The notes under the pieces were generated by a model. That model was not told the origin of the DNA. It was given only the letters and a program-made list of their open reading frames with translations, and searched no databases. A program made the translations under genes and the position numbers. A stretch of 64,000 bases of DNA from Streptomyces albogriseolus (GTDB lineage Bacteria > Actinomycetota > Actinomycetes > Streptomycetales > Streptomycetaceae), in contig BMVA01000001.1 in assembly GCA_014650475.1 (NCBI GenBank), positions 186,001 through 250,000 on the forward strand, read 5' to 3'. Below are positions 15,854 to 24,294 of the stretch, piece by piece (position 1 is the first letter of the stretch; the number at the start of each line of letters is the position of its first letter).

Positions 15854-16193
15854 CGCCCGCGTGATGAACGGGTGACGGGTACGGTCCGCCGGAGCCGGTA
15901 ACGACCGGGGCAACCCGTCCCACTCGGCCATCGAGGTGGCCCACAGGGTCACCTACTCGTGGAATCAACGCTGTTCAGGGCCGGTGCGGTCCGGGGGCGC
16001 GTCCCCCCGGGCCGCACCGGCCTGTCGCGTGCACGGGCCTCGCGCAGGTCAACGGAAGATCACCCACCGGTCTCGGCGGCACAGCTCCGTGCCCGCATCG
16101 AGACGCACTCGCAACCCCCCGTACCGCACGTTTCCGCCCGGCGCGCCGTCACAGTCACTGAAGCGGCGTCGACCGACACAGGGGGTACACAGC
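15854..16193. other. Non-coding gap between the LPMO and vWA genes
   Basis: 340 bases. Apart from the hairpin at 15979-16022, I find no gene. Bases 15890-15978 are less GC-rich than their surroundings and could be a long 3' untranslated region. One + strand frame here has gene-like composition but no start codon with a ribosome site. Confidence 0.4.
15979..16022 (+). terminator. Strong intrinsic hairpin after the LPMO gene
   Basis: GGCCGGTGCGG (15979-15989) pairs with CCGCACCGGCC (16012-16022). The stem continues inward through a T-G wobble and CCGGGGG/CCCCCGG to a six-base loop, about 19 pairs in all. There is no U tract, as is usual in Streptomyces. It should end transcription 125 bases past the LPMO stop. 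Confidence 0.75.
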
Positions 16194-17744
16194 ATGAAGC
16201 GGCACGGGACACGACGGCCGGCCGGGGTGCTGCTCGCGCTCACCGCGGCCTGCGGGCTGCTGCTCACCGGATGCAGCGGGGACGGCGACAGCGGGGCGAG
16301 CAGGAGCGACGCCTCCTACGACGGCGGCAGCGGCGGCACGGCGCCGCTGCCCGCCCCGGACGGCACGGGCCGGTACGAGGGCGGTGAGCGGGAGGGCGAG
16401 CAGGGATCCCGGGACGTGGCCCCGGAGCCCGACCACCTGTCGACGTTCGCTCTGGACGTCGACACCGCCTCCTACGGCTACGCCCGCCGCACCCTCGACG
16501 AGGGCCGGCTGCCCGACCCGTCGACCGTGCGCCCCGAGGAGTTCGTCAACAGCTTCCGGCAGGACTACCCGCGTCCCGACGGCGACAGCTTCACGGTCAC
16601 CGTGGACGGCGCCCGCTCCGACGCGGAGGACTGGTCGCTGGTGCGGGTCGGGCTCGCCACCCGGACGGCCGAGGCGGACGGCGAACGCGCGCCCGCCGCC
16701 CTCACGTTCGTCATCGACATCTCCGGCTCGATGGGCGAACCGGGCCGGCTGGACCTCGCCCAGGAGGCACTGGGCACCATGACCGACCGGCTGCGCGACG
16801 ACGACTCGGTCGCCCTCGTCACCTTCAGCGACGAGGCGGAGACCGTGCTGCCGATGACCCGGCTCGGCGGCAACCGGGGCGAGATCCACGACGCGATCGA
16901 CGGCCTGGAGCCGACCGACTCCACCAACCTCGGCGCCGGGGTGGAGACCGGGTACGAGACCGCCGTGGAGGGGCTGCGCGGGGGCGCCACCAACCGGGTG
17001 GTCCTGGTGTCCGACGCGCTCGCCAACACCGGGGAGACGGAGGCCGACGCGATCCTGGAGCGCATCGCGGAGTCCCGGCGCGAGCACGGCATCACCCTGT
17101 TCGGCGTCGGCGTCGGCAGCGACTACGGCGACGCGCTCATGGAGCGGCTCGCCGACCGGGGCGACGGCCACACCGTGTACGTGTCCGACGAGGCGGACGC
17201 CCGCGAGGTGTTCTGCGAGGAACTGCCCCGCAACATCGAATTGACCGCCCGGGACGCCAAGGCGCAGGTGGCCTTCGACCCGGAGACGGTCGCCGAGTTC
17301 CGCCTGGTCGGCTACGACAACCGCAGGGTGGCCGACGAGGACTTCCGGAACGACCGGGTCGACGGCGGCGAGGTCGGCCCCGGCCACACCGTGACCGCCC
17401 TGTACGCGGTGCGTACCCGGCCCGGCGCCCAGGGGCACCTCGCCACGGCGACCGTGCGCTGGCTCGACCCCGACAGCCGCACGCCGCACGAGGAGACCGG
17501 CGACCTGGAGACCGACGGGCTCGCGGAGTCGGTGTGGCGGGCGCGGCCCCGGCTGGCGGTGACCGCGACCGCGGCCTACTTCGCCGACGCGCTGCGCTCC
17601 CCCGGTCACCGGGACAGTGCGCTGCCGGGCGCCCCGGGCCTCGGAGAGCTGTCCGAGCGCGCCGGGACGCTGGCCGCGCGGACCGAGGACGCGGAGGTGC
17701 GGGAGCTGGCGGAGGCGATCCGCACGGCGGACCGGCTGGACTGA
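16194..17744 (+). CDS. vWA-domain lipoprotein (YfbK-like)
   Basis: 516 residues. A lipobox LLLTGC puts the lipidated cysteine near residue 27, followed by a Ser/Gly-rich spacer. Residues about 80-150 match the N-terminal YfbK segment (DHLSTFALDVDTASYGYARRTL...PEEFVNSFRQDYP). The vWA domain (about 165-345) keeps the MIDAS residues: DISGSMG, the Thr of TDSTNLGAG and the Asp of SDALANTG. A C-terminal YfbK-type domain follows. Such proteins bind divalent metal and are assumed to mediate surface protein contacts; the partner is unknown. The preceding gap and its own downstream promoter region suggest it is monocistronic. Confidence 0.88.
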   Translation: MKRHGTRRPAGVLLALTAACGLLLTGCSGDGDSGASRSDASYDGGSGGTAPLPAPDGTGRYEGGEREGEQGSRDVAPEPDHLSTFALDVDTASYGYARRTLDEGRLPDPSTVRPEEFVNSFRQDYPRPDGDSFTVTVDGARSDAEDWSLVRVGLATRTAEADGERAPAALTFVIDISGSMGEPGRLDLAQEALGTMTDRLRDDDSVALVTFSDEAETVLPMTRLGGNRGEIHDAIDGLEPTDSTNLGAGVETGYETAVEGLRGGATNRVVLVSDALANTGETEADAILERIAESRREHGITLFGVGVGSDYGDALMERLADRGDGHTVYVSDEADAREVFCEELPRNIELTARDAKAQVAFDPETVAEFRLVGYDNRRVADEDFRNDRVDGGEVGPGHTVTALYAVRTRPGAQGHLATATVRWLDPDSRTPHEETGDLETDGLAESVWRARPRLAVTATAAYFADALRSPGHRDSALPGAPGLGELSERAGTLAARTEDAEVRELAEAIRTADRLD

Positions 17745-17768
17745 TCGCCCCCGGACCGTTGACTCGTT

Positions 17769-17797
17769 CTTACGCGCGGGTAAGTTGACTCCCGAGT
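17769..17797. promoter_or_regulatory. Inverted repeats before the acyl-CoA synthetase gene
   Basis: CTTACGCGCGGGTAAG (17769-17784) has 5-bp arms with six bases between. ACTCCCGAGT (17788-17797) is a second small palindrome. TTGACT occurs at 17759-17764 and again at 17785-17790. The TTAC...GTAA layout resembles TetR-type fatty-acid regulator sites. This is a candidate operator only. Confidence 0.45.
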
Positions 17798-17849
17798 AAG
17801 TAAGTCCGGAGAGCACCAGCAGGACAGTCAGCCGCGACCGGGAGCCGTC

Positions 17850-19766
17850 ATGGGCGTACGCAAGGATCTGAAACGGGCGAAACGACGGGCCGATCTGGCG
17901 GGCCGCACCACGGTCGAGACCGTCAAGGACGAACGCGGGACCGTCCGCGAAGTCCGCACGGAGGTCCTGGCCCCGCACCCCGCCGCCGGCACGACCGCCG
18001 ACATCCCGTTCACCAACGCGGACGAGGCGCCCGACGCGGTCGTGCTGCGCCGCGAGGAGCGGGGGGTGTGGCGCCCGGTCACGGCGGCGGCCTTCGCCGG
18101 GGAGGTCACCGCCGTGGCCAGGGGCCTGATCGACGCCGGCCTGGAGCCGGGCGACCGGGTCGCCGTGATGTCCCGCACCCGCTACGAGTGGACGCTCCTG
18201 GACTTCGCGGTCTGGGCGGCCGGCGGACAGACCGTGCCGGTGTACCCCACCTCCTCGGCGGAGCAGGTGGAGTGGATCGTCCGCGACTCGGGCGTCCGGT
18301 ACGTCGTCACGGAGACCCCCGACAACACCGCCACGGTCCGCGCCGGCACCGCCGCCCTGGACCCGGCGCCCGAGGTGTGGGAGCTGGACGCGGGCGCCGT
18401 GGACGACCTCGTCGCCCGCGGCCGGGACGTCCCGGACGAGGTGGTCACCAAGCGGCGCACCGCCCTCACCGCCGACACGGTGGCGACCGTCTGCTACACC
18501 TCCGGCACCACGGGACGCCCCAAGGGCTGTGTGCTCACCCACGGCAACCTGTACGCCGAGTCCGCCAACACGGTCGAGCTGCTGCACCCCGTCTTCAAGG
18601 CGGTCACCGACCAGGTCGCCTCGACGCTGCTGTTCCTGCCGCTCGCCCACATCCTGGGCCGCACCCTGCAGATCTCCTGTCTGATGGCCCGCATCGAGAC
18701 GGGGCACTTCCCGAGCATCAAGCCGGACGAACTGAGGCCCGCGCTCAAGTCGTTCCGCCCCACCTTCGTGGTGGGCGTGCCCTACCTCTTCGAGAAGATT
18801 CACGACACCGGGCGGGCCACCGCCGAGAAGCTCGGCCGCGGCGCGTCCTTCGAGCGCGCCCACCGCGTCGCCGTCCGCTTCGCGCGGGCGCACCTCGACC
18901 GCTTCCTGGGCCGCGGCAAGGGCCCCGGCCCCGGCCTGTACGCCGCGTGGGCGCTGTACGACCTGCTGGTCTACCGCAGGGTCCGCAAGGAGCTCGGCGG
19001 GCGCCTGCGGTACGCCATCAGCGGCGGCTCCCCGCTGGAGAAGGACCTCAGCCTGTTCTTCTACGCGGCCGGCATCATGATCTACGAGGGCTACGGCCTG
19101 ACCGAGACCACCGCCGCCGCCACCGTCGTCCCGCCGCTGTCCCCGCGCCCCGGCACGGTCGGCCGGCCGGTCCCCGGCACCGCGGTGCGCATCGCCGACG
19201 ACGGTGAGGTGCTGATCAAGGGCGGCATCGTCTTCGGGTCGTACCGGAACGACCCGGCGGCCACCGAGGAGGTGCTGCGCGACGGCTGGTTCGCCACCGG
19301 GGACCTCGGCTCCCTCGACGAGGACGGCTATCTGACCATCACCGGCCGCAAGAAGGACATCATCGTCACCTCCGGCGGCAAGAACGTCTCCCCCGCCGTG
19401 CTGGAGGACCGGCTGCGCAGCCGCCCGCCGGTCGGGCAGTGCCTCGTCGTCGGCGACAACCGGCCCTTCGTGGCCGCGGTGATCACCCTGGACCCGGAGG
19501 CGGTGGCCCACTGGCTGTCGGTGCGCAGGATGCCCGCCGGCACCCCGATGTCCGAGGTGGTCCGCGACCCGCGCATGCGCGCCGACGTGCAGAAGGCGGT
19601 GGACTACGCCAACGAGGCCGTCTCCCGCGCCGAGTCCATCCGCGCGTTCACCGTCGTCGAGGGCGAGTTCACCGAGGAGAACGGCCTGCTCACCCCGTCG
19701 CTGAAGGTCAAGCGGAAGGCGGCGCAGGAGGCGTACGCGAAGGAGATCGCCGCACTGTACGCATGA
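17850..19766 (+). CDS. Long-chain fatty acid-CoA ligase (AMP-forming)
   Basis: 638 residues, about the normal length for FACL-type enzymes. The P-loop-like motif YTSGTTGRPKG is near residue 217, followed by YGLTET and the hinge TGDLGSLDEDGYLTITGRKKDIIVTSGGKNVSP. The protein activates a fatty acid with ATP and CoA for beta-oxidation or lipid synthesis. The first 50 residues are basic (KDLKRAKRRADLAGR), probably for membrane contact, and there is no signal peptide. The inverted repeat upstream suggests TetR-type control. The chain-length preference cannot be read from sequence. Confidence 0.93.
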   Translation: MGVRKDLKRAKRRADLAGRTTVETVKDERGTVREVRTEVLAPHPAAGTTADIPFTNADEAPDAVVLRREERGVWRPVTAAAFAGEVTAVARGLIDAGLEPGDRVAVMSRTRYEWTLLDFAVWAAGGQTVPVYPTSSAEQVEWIVRDSGVRYVVTETPDNTATVRAGTAALDPAPEVWELDAGAVDDLVARGRDVPDEVVTKRRTALTADTVATVCYTSGTTGRPKGCVLTHGNLYAESANTVELLHPVFKAVTDQVASTLLFLPLAHILGRTLQISCLMARIETGHFPSIKPDELRPALKSFRPTFVVGVPYLFEKIHDTGRATAEKLGRGASFERAHRVAVRFARAHLDRFLGRGKGPGPGLYAAWALYDLLVYRRVRKELGGRLRYAISGGSPLEKDLSLFFYAAGIMIYEGYGLTETTAAATVVPPLSPRPGTVGRPVPGTAVRIADDGEVLIKGGIVFGSYRNDPAATEEVLRDGWFATGDLGSLDEDGYLTITGRKKDIIVTSGGKNVSPAVLEDRLRSRPPVGQCLVVGDNRPFVAAVITLDPEAVAHWLSVRRMPAGTPMSEVVRDPRMRADVQKAVDYANEAVSRAESIRAFTVVEGEFTEENGLLTPSLKVKRKAAQEAYAKEIAALYA

Positions 19767-19826
19767 GCGGGACAGCCCGTGCCCGTGAGCCGTGGGTCGG
19801 GCCGTCCGTGCCGTGCGCGTGTGTCC

Positions 19827-20399
19827 TCAGCGCAGGTCGAGCCGCATCAGCACGCGGGGATGGCCGGCCAGCACCGAGGTGGTGTCGGCGGCGTGGGTGA
19901 ACCCGGCCTGCTCGAAGTTCTTGCGGAGCCCCGGGTAGGCCATGGTCAGGTCGACGCGGGCGTCGCCGTTGTCGAGGGGGTACGCCTCGACGGCGGGGGC
20001 GCCCTGCGCGCGGGCGTACGCGACGGCGCCGGCGATCAGGGCGTGCGAGAGACCCTTGCCGCGGTGGCCGGGGCGCACCCGGATGCACCACAGGGACCAC
20101 ACCGGCAGGTCGTCGATGTGCGGGATCGTGCGATTGCGGACGAAGGAGGTGTCCGCGCGCGGGGCGACGGCGGCCCAGCCGACGGGCTCGCCGTCCTCGT
20201 GGGCGAGCACGCCCAGGGGGGCGCCGGAGCGCAGCAGCCCGGCGACGTACTCGCCGCGGGCGGGGCCTCGCAGCTCGCGGTTGAGCTTGGAGGGGATGCG
20301 GTAGCTCAGGCACCAGCAGACGTTCGCCTGCGGCGACTTGGGACCGAGCAGGGCACGGACGTCCTCGAACTCCGAGGCCGGACGGACGTCGACGGTCAT
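19827..20399 (-). CDS. GNAT-family N-acetyltransferase
   Basis: 190 residues. ATG 20399 overlaps the stop of the upstream aminotransferase gene (ATGA), so the two are translationally coupled. The acetyl-CoA motif is LWCIRVRPGHRGKGLSHALIAGAVAYARAQGAPAVEAYP (motif A, with the R-x-x-G-x-G/A loop as RGKG). The N-terminus NVCWCLSYRIPSKLNRE resembles a Streptomyces GNAT subgroup. The substrate is unknown. Coupling to the PLP enzyme suggests they act on the same small molecule (inference). Confidence 0.88.
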   Translation of the reverse strand: MTVDVRPASEFEDVRALLGPKSPQANVCWCLSYRIPSKLNRELRGPARGEYVAGLLRSGAPLGVLAHEDGEPVGWAAVAPRADTSFVRNRTIPHIDDLPVWSLWCIRVRPGHRGKGLSHALIAGAVAYARAQGAPAVEAYPLDNGDARVDLTMAYPGLRKNFEQAGFTHAADTTSVLAGHPRVLMRLDLR

Positions 20400-21607
20400 G
20401 GGGTCTCCTTCAGGAAGGCCGCCAGACCGTCGAGCAGGCGATCGACGTCCTCGTCGGAGGTGTAGCAGGCGAGACCGACGCGCAGGCCGCCGGTGTCGCC
20501 GAGGCCCAGGTGGCGGGAGGCCTCCAGGGCGTAGAAGTGGCCGGAGGGGGCGTGGACGTTCCGTCCGGCGAGGAAGCGGTAGGCGTCCTCGGTGCGGCGG
20601 CCGTCGAGGGTGAGCAGCAGGGTGGGGGTGCGGCGGGCGGCACGGGAGTGGACGGTCACCCCGTCGAGGGCCGCCAGGCCCTCCTCCAGTCGGGCCCGCA
20701 GCCGTGCCTCGTGCTCCCCGATCGCCTCGTACGCCGCGCCGAGCCGGGCTCGGCGGTCGCCGTCGGTCCGCCCGCCGAGCCCGGCGAGGACGTCGACGGC
20801 CGCGCGGGTGCCGGCCAGGAACTCGTAGGGCAGGGTGCCCAGTTCGAACCGCTCGGGCACCGCGTCCGAGGAGGGCAGCAGCTTGTCCGGGCGCAGGGTC
20901 TCCAGCAGCTCCGGGGCCGCGGCCAGCACCCCGTGGTGCGGGCCGAGGAACTTGTACGGCGAGCAGACGAAGAAGTCCGCCCCAAGCGCCCGGACGTCGA
21001 CCGGCGCGTGCGCCGTGTAGTGCACGCCGTCGACGTACAGCAGGGCGCCCGCCTCGTGGACCAGGCGTGCTATCTCGGCGACCGGGGGCATGGTGCCGAT
21101 GAGGTTGGAGGCGGCGGTGACCGCGACCAGGCGGGTGCGCGGGGAGAGCTGGGCGCGGATGTGGTCGGCGGTGAGCTCCCCGGTGGCCGGGTCGAAGTCG
21201 GCGCGGCGGACGGTGACGCCGGCCCGCTCGGCCGCCTGCACCCACGGGCGGATGTTGGCGTCGTGGTCGAGCCGGGTGACCACCACCTCGTCGCCCTCCG
21301 ACCAGCCGGCGGCGAGGGTGCGGGCGATGTCGTAGGTGAGCTGGGTGGCGCTGCGGCCGATGACGATGCCCGCCGGGTCGGCGCCGAGCAGGTCGGCCAG
21401 GGCGCGGCGCGCCTCGACGACGAGGGTGTCGGCGTGGCGCTCGCCGGGGAGCAGGCCGCCCCGGTTGGACAGCGGCCGGGACAGGGCGTCGGCGATCGCC
21501 TCGATGACGGGGCGCGGCGTCTGGGTGCCGCCGGGGCCGTCGAAGTGGGCGGTGCCGGCGGCCAGCGCGGGGATGTCGGCGCGCAGTGCGGTGAGGTCGT
21601 ACGTCAC
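20396..21607 (-). CDS. Class V aminotransferase (cysteine desulfurase-like, TIGR01976)
   Basis: 403 residues. It shows the fold-type I layout of class V PLP enzymes: HFDGPGGTQTPRPVIEA, RSATQLTYDIARTL, ASNLIGTMPPVAEI, YVDGVHY (Asp-His region) and the Schiff-base Lys219 in SPYKFLGPHHG. No cysteine sits in the active-site loop used by IscS, so sulfur transfer is not certain; the TIGR01976 group is called desulfurase-like for this reason. It heads a two-gene operon with the GNAT gene and follows the AI-2E-type gene by a 34-base gap. Confidence 0.88.
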   Translation of the reverse strand: MTYDLTALRADIPALAAGTAHFDGPGGTQTPRPVIEAIADALSRPLSNRGGLLPGERHADTLVVEARRALADLLGADPAGIVIGRSATQLTYDIARTLAAGWSEGDEVVVTRLDHDANIRPWVQAAERAGVTVRRADFDPATGELTADHIRAQLSPRTRLVAVTAASNLIGTMPPVAEIARLVHEAGALLYVDGVHYTAHAPVDVRALGADFFVCSPYKFLGPHHGVLAAAPELLETLRPDKLLPSSDAVPERFELGTLPYEFLAGTRAAVDVLAGLGGRTDGDRRARLGAAYEAIGEHEARLRARLEEGLAALDGVTVHSRAARRTPTLLLTLDGRRTEDAYRFLAGRNVHAPSGHFYALEASRHLGLGDTGGLRVGLACYTSDEDVDRLLDGLAAFLKETP

Positions 21608-21641
21608 GGGGGCTTCCTGGAGGTCGGAGGGCGGAGGTGGG

Positions 21642-22814
21642 TCAGGCGGCGGGGGCGTCGGGCGCCGGGGACTGCGGCGCGGAGGGCTGCGCCGCCGACG
21701 GTTCCGGAGGCTGGGGCGCCGACGGCTCCGGCGCCGGAGGCTGTGGCGCCGGCGGGTCGGTGAGCTGTTCGCGCAGGTAGTTCCAGACGACCGCGACGAG
21801 GGCGGCGACCGGCACGGCGAGCAGGCTGCCGACGATGCCGGCCAGGCTGCCGCCCAGCGTGACCGCCAGCAGGATGACCGCCGCGTGCAGACCGAGGCCG
21901 CGGCTCTGGATCATCGGCTGGAACACGTTGCCCTCGAGCTGCTGCACGACCACGATGAGGACCAGCACGAGCACCGCGTCCATGAACCCGTTGGACACCA
22001 GCGCGATCAGCACGGCGACGAGGCCGGCGAACAGGGCGCCGACGATGGGCACGAACGCGGACACGAAGGTCAGCACCGCGAGCGGCAGGACCAGCGGCAC
22101 GTCGAGGACCCACAGGCCGAGGCCGATCAGCACGGCGTCGATGAGGCCGACGAGCGCCTGCGACCGCACGAACGCGCCGAGGGTGTCCCAGCAGCGCGCG
22201 GCGACGACCGGCACGTCGGTGGCGAGCCGGCCGGGGAGCTGGCGGCGCAGCCACGGCAGGAAACGCGGCCCGTCCTTGAGGAAGAAGAACATCAGGAAGA
22301 GCGCCAGGACGGCGGTGACGACACCGCTGAAGACGGTGCTCACCCCGGTGACGGCGGTGGTGGCGATCGACCCGGCGCTGTCCTGGATGCGGTCGGTCGC
22401 GGCGTCGAAGGCGCCCGTGATCTGGGCGTCGTCGATGTTCAGCGGCGGGCCCTCGGCCCACTCGCGCAGCTTCTGCACGCCCTCGACGACGCCGTCGCCG
22501 AGTTCACCGGACTCCGACGCGACGGGCACCGCGATGAGCGCCACGGTGCCCGCGCCGACCAGCAGGAACAGCACGGTCACCAGGGAGGCGGCGACCGCGG
22601 GGCGCAGTCCGCGCCGGAGCAGCCAGCGGGTCGGAGGCCAGGTGAGCGTGGTGAGCAGCAGGCCGACTATGAGGGGCCAGACCACCGACCACATCCGGCC
22701 CAGCAGCCAGAGGGCCACCCCGGTCGCCACCAGGACCAGCAGCAGTTCCCCCGAGATGCGTGCCGAGGTGCGCAGCGCGGCGCGCGTTTTACCGGCGTTC
22801 AACGTGGCAGACAT
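21642..22814 (-). CDS. AI-2E family transporter (PerM/TqsA-type permease)
   Basis: 390 residues. About eight hydrophobic helices are seen, with the family hallmarks FMFFFLKDGPRFLPW, SQALVGLIDAVLIGLGLW and VPIVGALFAGLVAVLIAL. A long extracytoplasmic region lies near residues 95-155. Members export autoinducer-2 or act as Na+/H+ antiporters; most are uncharacterised. The last 40 residues are a Pro/Ala/Gln/Glu tail of repeated (A/E)PxxPxP units, low complexity and specific to this branch. It is followed in the same direction by the aminotransferase-GNAT pair, so one operon is possible. Confidence 0.88.
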   Translation of the reverse strand: MSATLNAGKTRAALRTSARISGELLLVLVATGVALWLLGRMWSVVWPLIVGLLLTTLTWPPTRWLLRRGLRPAVAASLVTVLFLLVGAGTVALIAVPVASESGELGDGVVEGVQKLREWAEGPPLNIDDAQITGAFDAATDRIQDSAGSIATTAVTGVSTVFSGVVTAVLALFLMFFFLKDGPRFLPWLRRQLPGRLATDVPVVAARCWDTLGAFVRSQALVGLIDAVLIGLGLWVLDVPLVLPLAVLTFVSAFVPIVGALFAGLVAVLIALVSNGFMDAVLVLVLIVVVQQLEGNVFQPMIQSRGLGLHAAVILLAVTLGGSLAGIVGSLLAVPVAALVAVVWNYLREQLTDPPAPQPPAPEPSAPQPPEPSAAQPSAPQSPAPDAPAA

Positions 22815-22938
22815 GGTGGCACCCTATGGTGCCCGCGAGTGTGCGGTGATCGCGGGACACAGGAGACGTGTGCCGACGCGCGTCAGGTGCGCCGCGCCCG
22901 GCCGGAGGCCCGGCCGGACACGGCGCGGGGGGGCGGGG

Positions 22939-24144
22939 TCAGTCGAACGGGTCGAGCGTCAGGGACGCCCCGCGCGGGTCGCCGTCGTGGACGAGCGACT
23001 CGTGGTGGCCGACGTCGTCGAAGGCGAAGCCGTACGCTTTCCCGTCGGCCATGTGCGCGTGGATGATCCGCGCGTAGTGGTTGGTGACCGGCTCCTGGTA
23101 GAAGCCGGCCGCGCTCCGGTCGGGCTGGTGGGGGTTGGCGAGCAGGGTGGTGCGGTTGAAGCCCGCGCACAGGGTGCGCGAGATGGGGCCGCGCACCTGG
23201 TCGTTGGGCGCGTCGAGGAGGCGGTGGCAGCCGAAGACGGACGAGGCGTCCGGCTTCTGGAAGGTGGTGACCACGGCGCCGGAGCCGTCGGTGAACCGCA
23301 GCACGCCGCCCGAGACCCGGCCGGTGTACCGGACGTCGGGACGGTCGGCGAAGGGCGTGACGATCAGGTCCGTGCCTGTGTACTTGTTCCAGACCCGGTT
23401 GATGTAGTCGTCCATGACCGACGCCGGGAGGGCGCCGGTCTCCACCCCGTAGAGCGGGGACAGGGCGCGCAGCACGGTGCCGTCGGACCGGGTCTGGATG
23501 AGGTTCGCCCAGCCGCCGGACTGTCCCCTGAGGGCGTTGAACACGCCGTTGTAGCCGCCGGGGCGCAGCTTGCCGGTGCTCAGTGTGGTGCCGTCGCCGC
23601 GCCGCACGCCCACCGTGTAGGGCGCGGAGAACATGTCGACCTGGGTGCTGTTGATCCACAGCCCCGAGTCGTTGAGCGTGTACTCGGACCAGTTGAAGAG
23701 GATGTCGCGGTTGGGGTCGGTGGGGTTCTGCACGGCGGGCTGCACCAGGCCGCCGGTGGTGAGCCGGAACTCCATCTTGCGGCCGTAGGAGAAGTAGATG
23801 CGGCCGGAGAACTTGGGGATCTGGATGGTGGTGGACCGGCCGGGGGCCGGGCCCGGGATGGAGGCGTCGGGTGCGGGGGTGGGGGGATTGCCGCCCGCGG
23901 GCCAGGGGTGGAAGGCGCCGCTCGCGTCGGCCCAGCCCTGCCGGCCGGACGACAGCTCGGTGCCGAGGTTGTAGATGTGGATCTGTTCGGCGCGGCCCGA
24001 GTTGTTGGTGATGGTCAGCGGGATGGTGGCCGGGACCGCGGCGTGCGCCGGGGACGGGACCCCGGCGGCGAGCCAGCCGCCGCCCAGCGCGGTGGCGAGG
24101 CCCAGCGCCACGGCGGTGACCCGGCGTCTGAGAGTGCGCAGCAT
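22939..24144 (-). CDS. Secreted GH64 endo-beta-1,3-glucanase (laminaripentaose-producing type)
   Basis: 401 residues with a signal cut near AHA/AVP (about residue 35). The family's first barrel domain (IPLTITNNSG...) leads to NWSEYTLNDSGLW and STQVDMFSAPYTV. These give Glu154 and Asp170, sixteen residues apart like the general acid and base of the S. matensis laminaripentaose-producing enzyme. The thaumatin-like second domain follows (GCHRLLDAP...RTLCAGFNR). No carbohydrate-binding module is attached. It hydrolyses beta-1,3-glucan of fungal or plant callose type. A CebR-like palindrome lies on its predicted transcript start. Confidence 0.92.
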   Translation of the reverse strand: MLRTLRRRVTAVALGLATALGGGWLAAGVPSPAHAAVPATIPLTITNNSGRAEQIHIYNLGTELSSGRQGWADASGAFHPWPAGGNPPTPAPDASIPGPAPGRSTTIQIPKFSGRIYFSYGRKMEFRLTTGGLVQPAVQNPTDPNRDILFNWSEYTLNDSGLWINSTQVDMFSAPYTVGVRRGDGTTLSTGKLRPGGYNGVFNALRGQSGGWANLIQTRSDGTVLRALSPLYGVETGALPASVMDDYINRVWNKYTGTDLIVTPFADRPDVRYTGRVSGGVLRFTDGSGAVVTTFQKPDASSVFGCHRLLDAPNDQVRGPISRTLCAGFNRTTLLANPHQPDRSAAGFYQEPVTNHYARIIHAHMADGKAYGFAFDDVGHHESLVHDGDPRGASLTLDPFD

Positions 24145-24181
24145 GGTCGTTCTCCGTTCGACGAGTGGCCGGGAACTGCTG

Positions 24182-24229
24182 TGAGAGCGCTCTCAGAAAG
24201 AGAATCCCGCCCTGGTATGGACCTGTCAA
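24182..24229 (-). promoter_or_regulatory. GH64 promoter with a GAGAGCGCTCTC operator at the start site
   Basis: On the minus strand TTGACA (24229-24224), a 17-base spacer and GATTCT (24206-24201) predict a start near 24194. The perfect palindrome TGAGAGCGCTCTCA (24182-24195) covers it. This is the CebR box with two symmetric changes (G to A and C to T), so a CebR paralogue is more likely than CebR itself. Confidence 0.65.
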
Positions 24230-24294
24230 CGGTTCAAGCGAAATTGGAGGAGGCGATGGTTCCGCATGCCTGTGCGCGCCGCTCCGGGGGTGGA

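Noticed and set aside
16155-19511. An open frame of 1,118 codons on the minus strand
   Set aside because: It runs antisense to the vWA and acyl-CoA synthetase genes, both well supported; composition is that of a shadow frame.
19827-21245. A long minus-strand frame that would extend the GNAT protein upstream
   Set aside because: It overlaps the class V aminotransferase gene out of frame; the ATGA overlap fixes the GNAT start at 20399.
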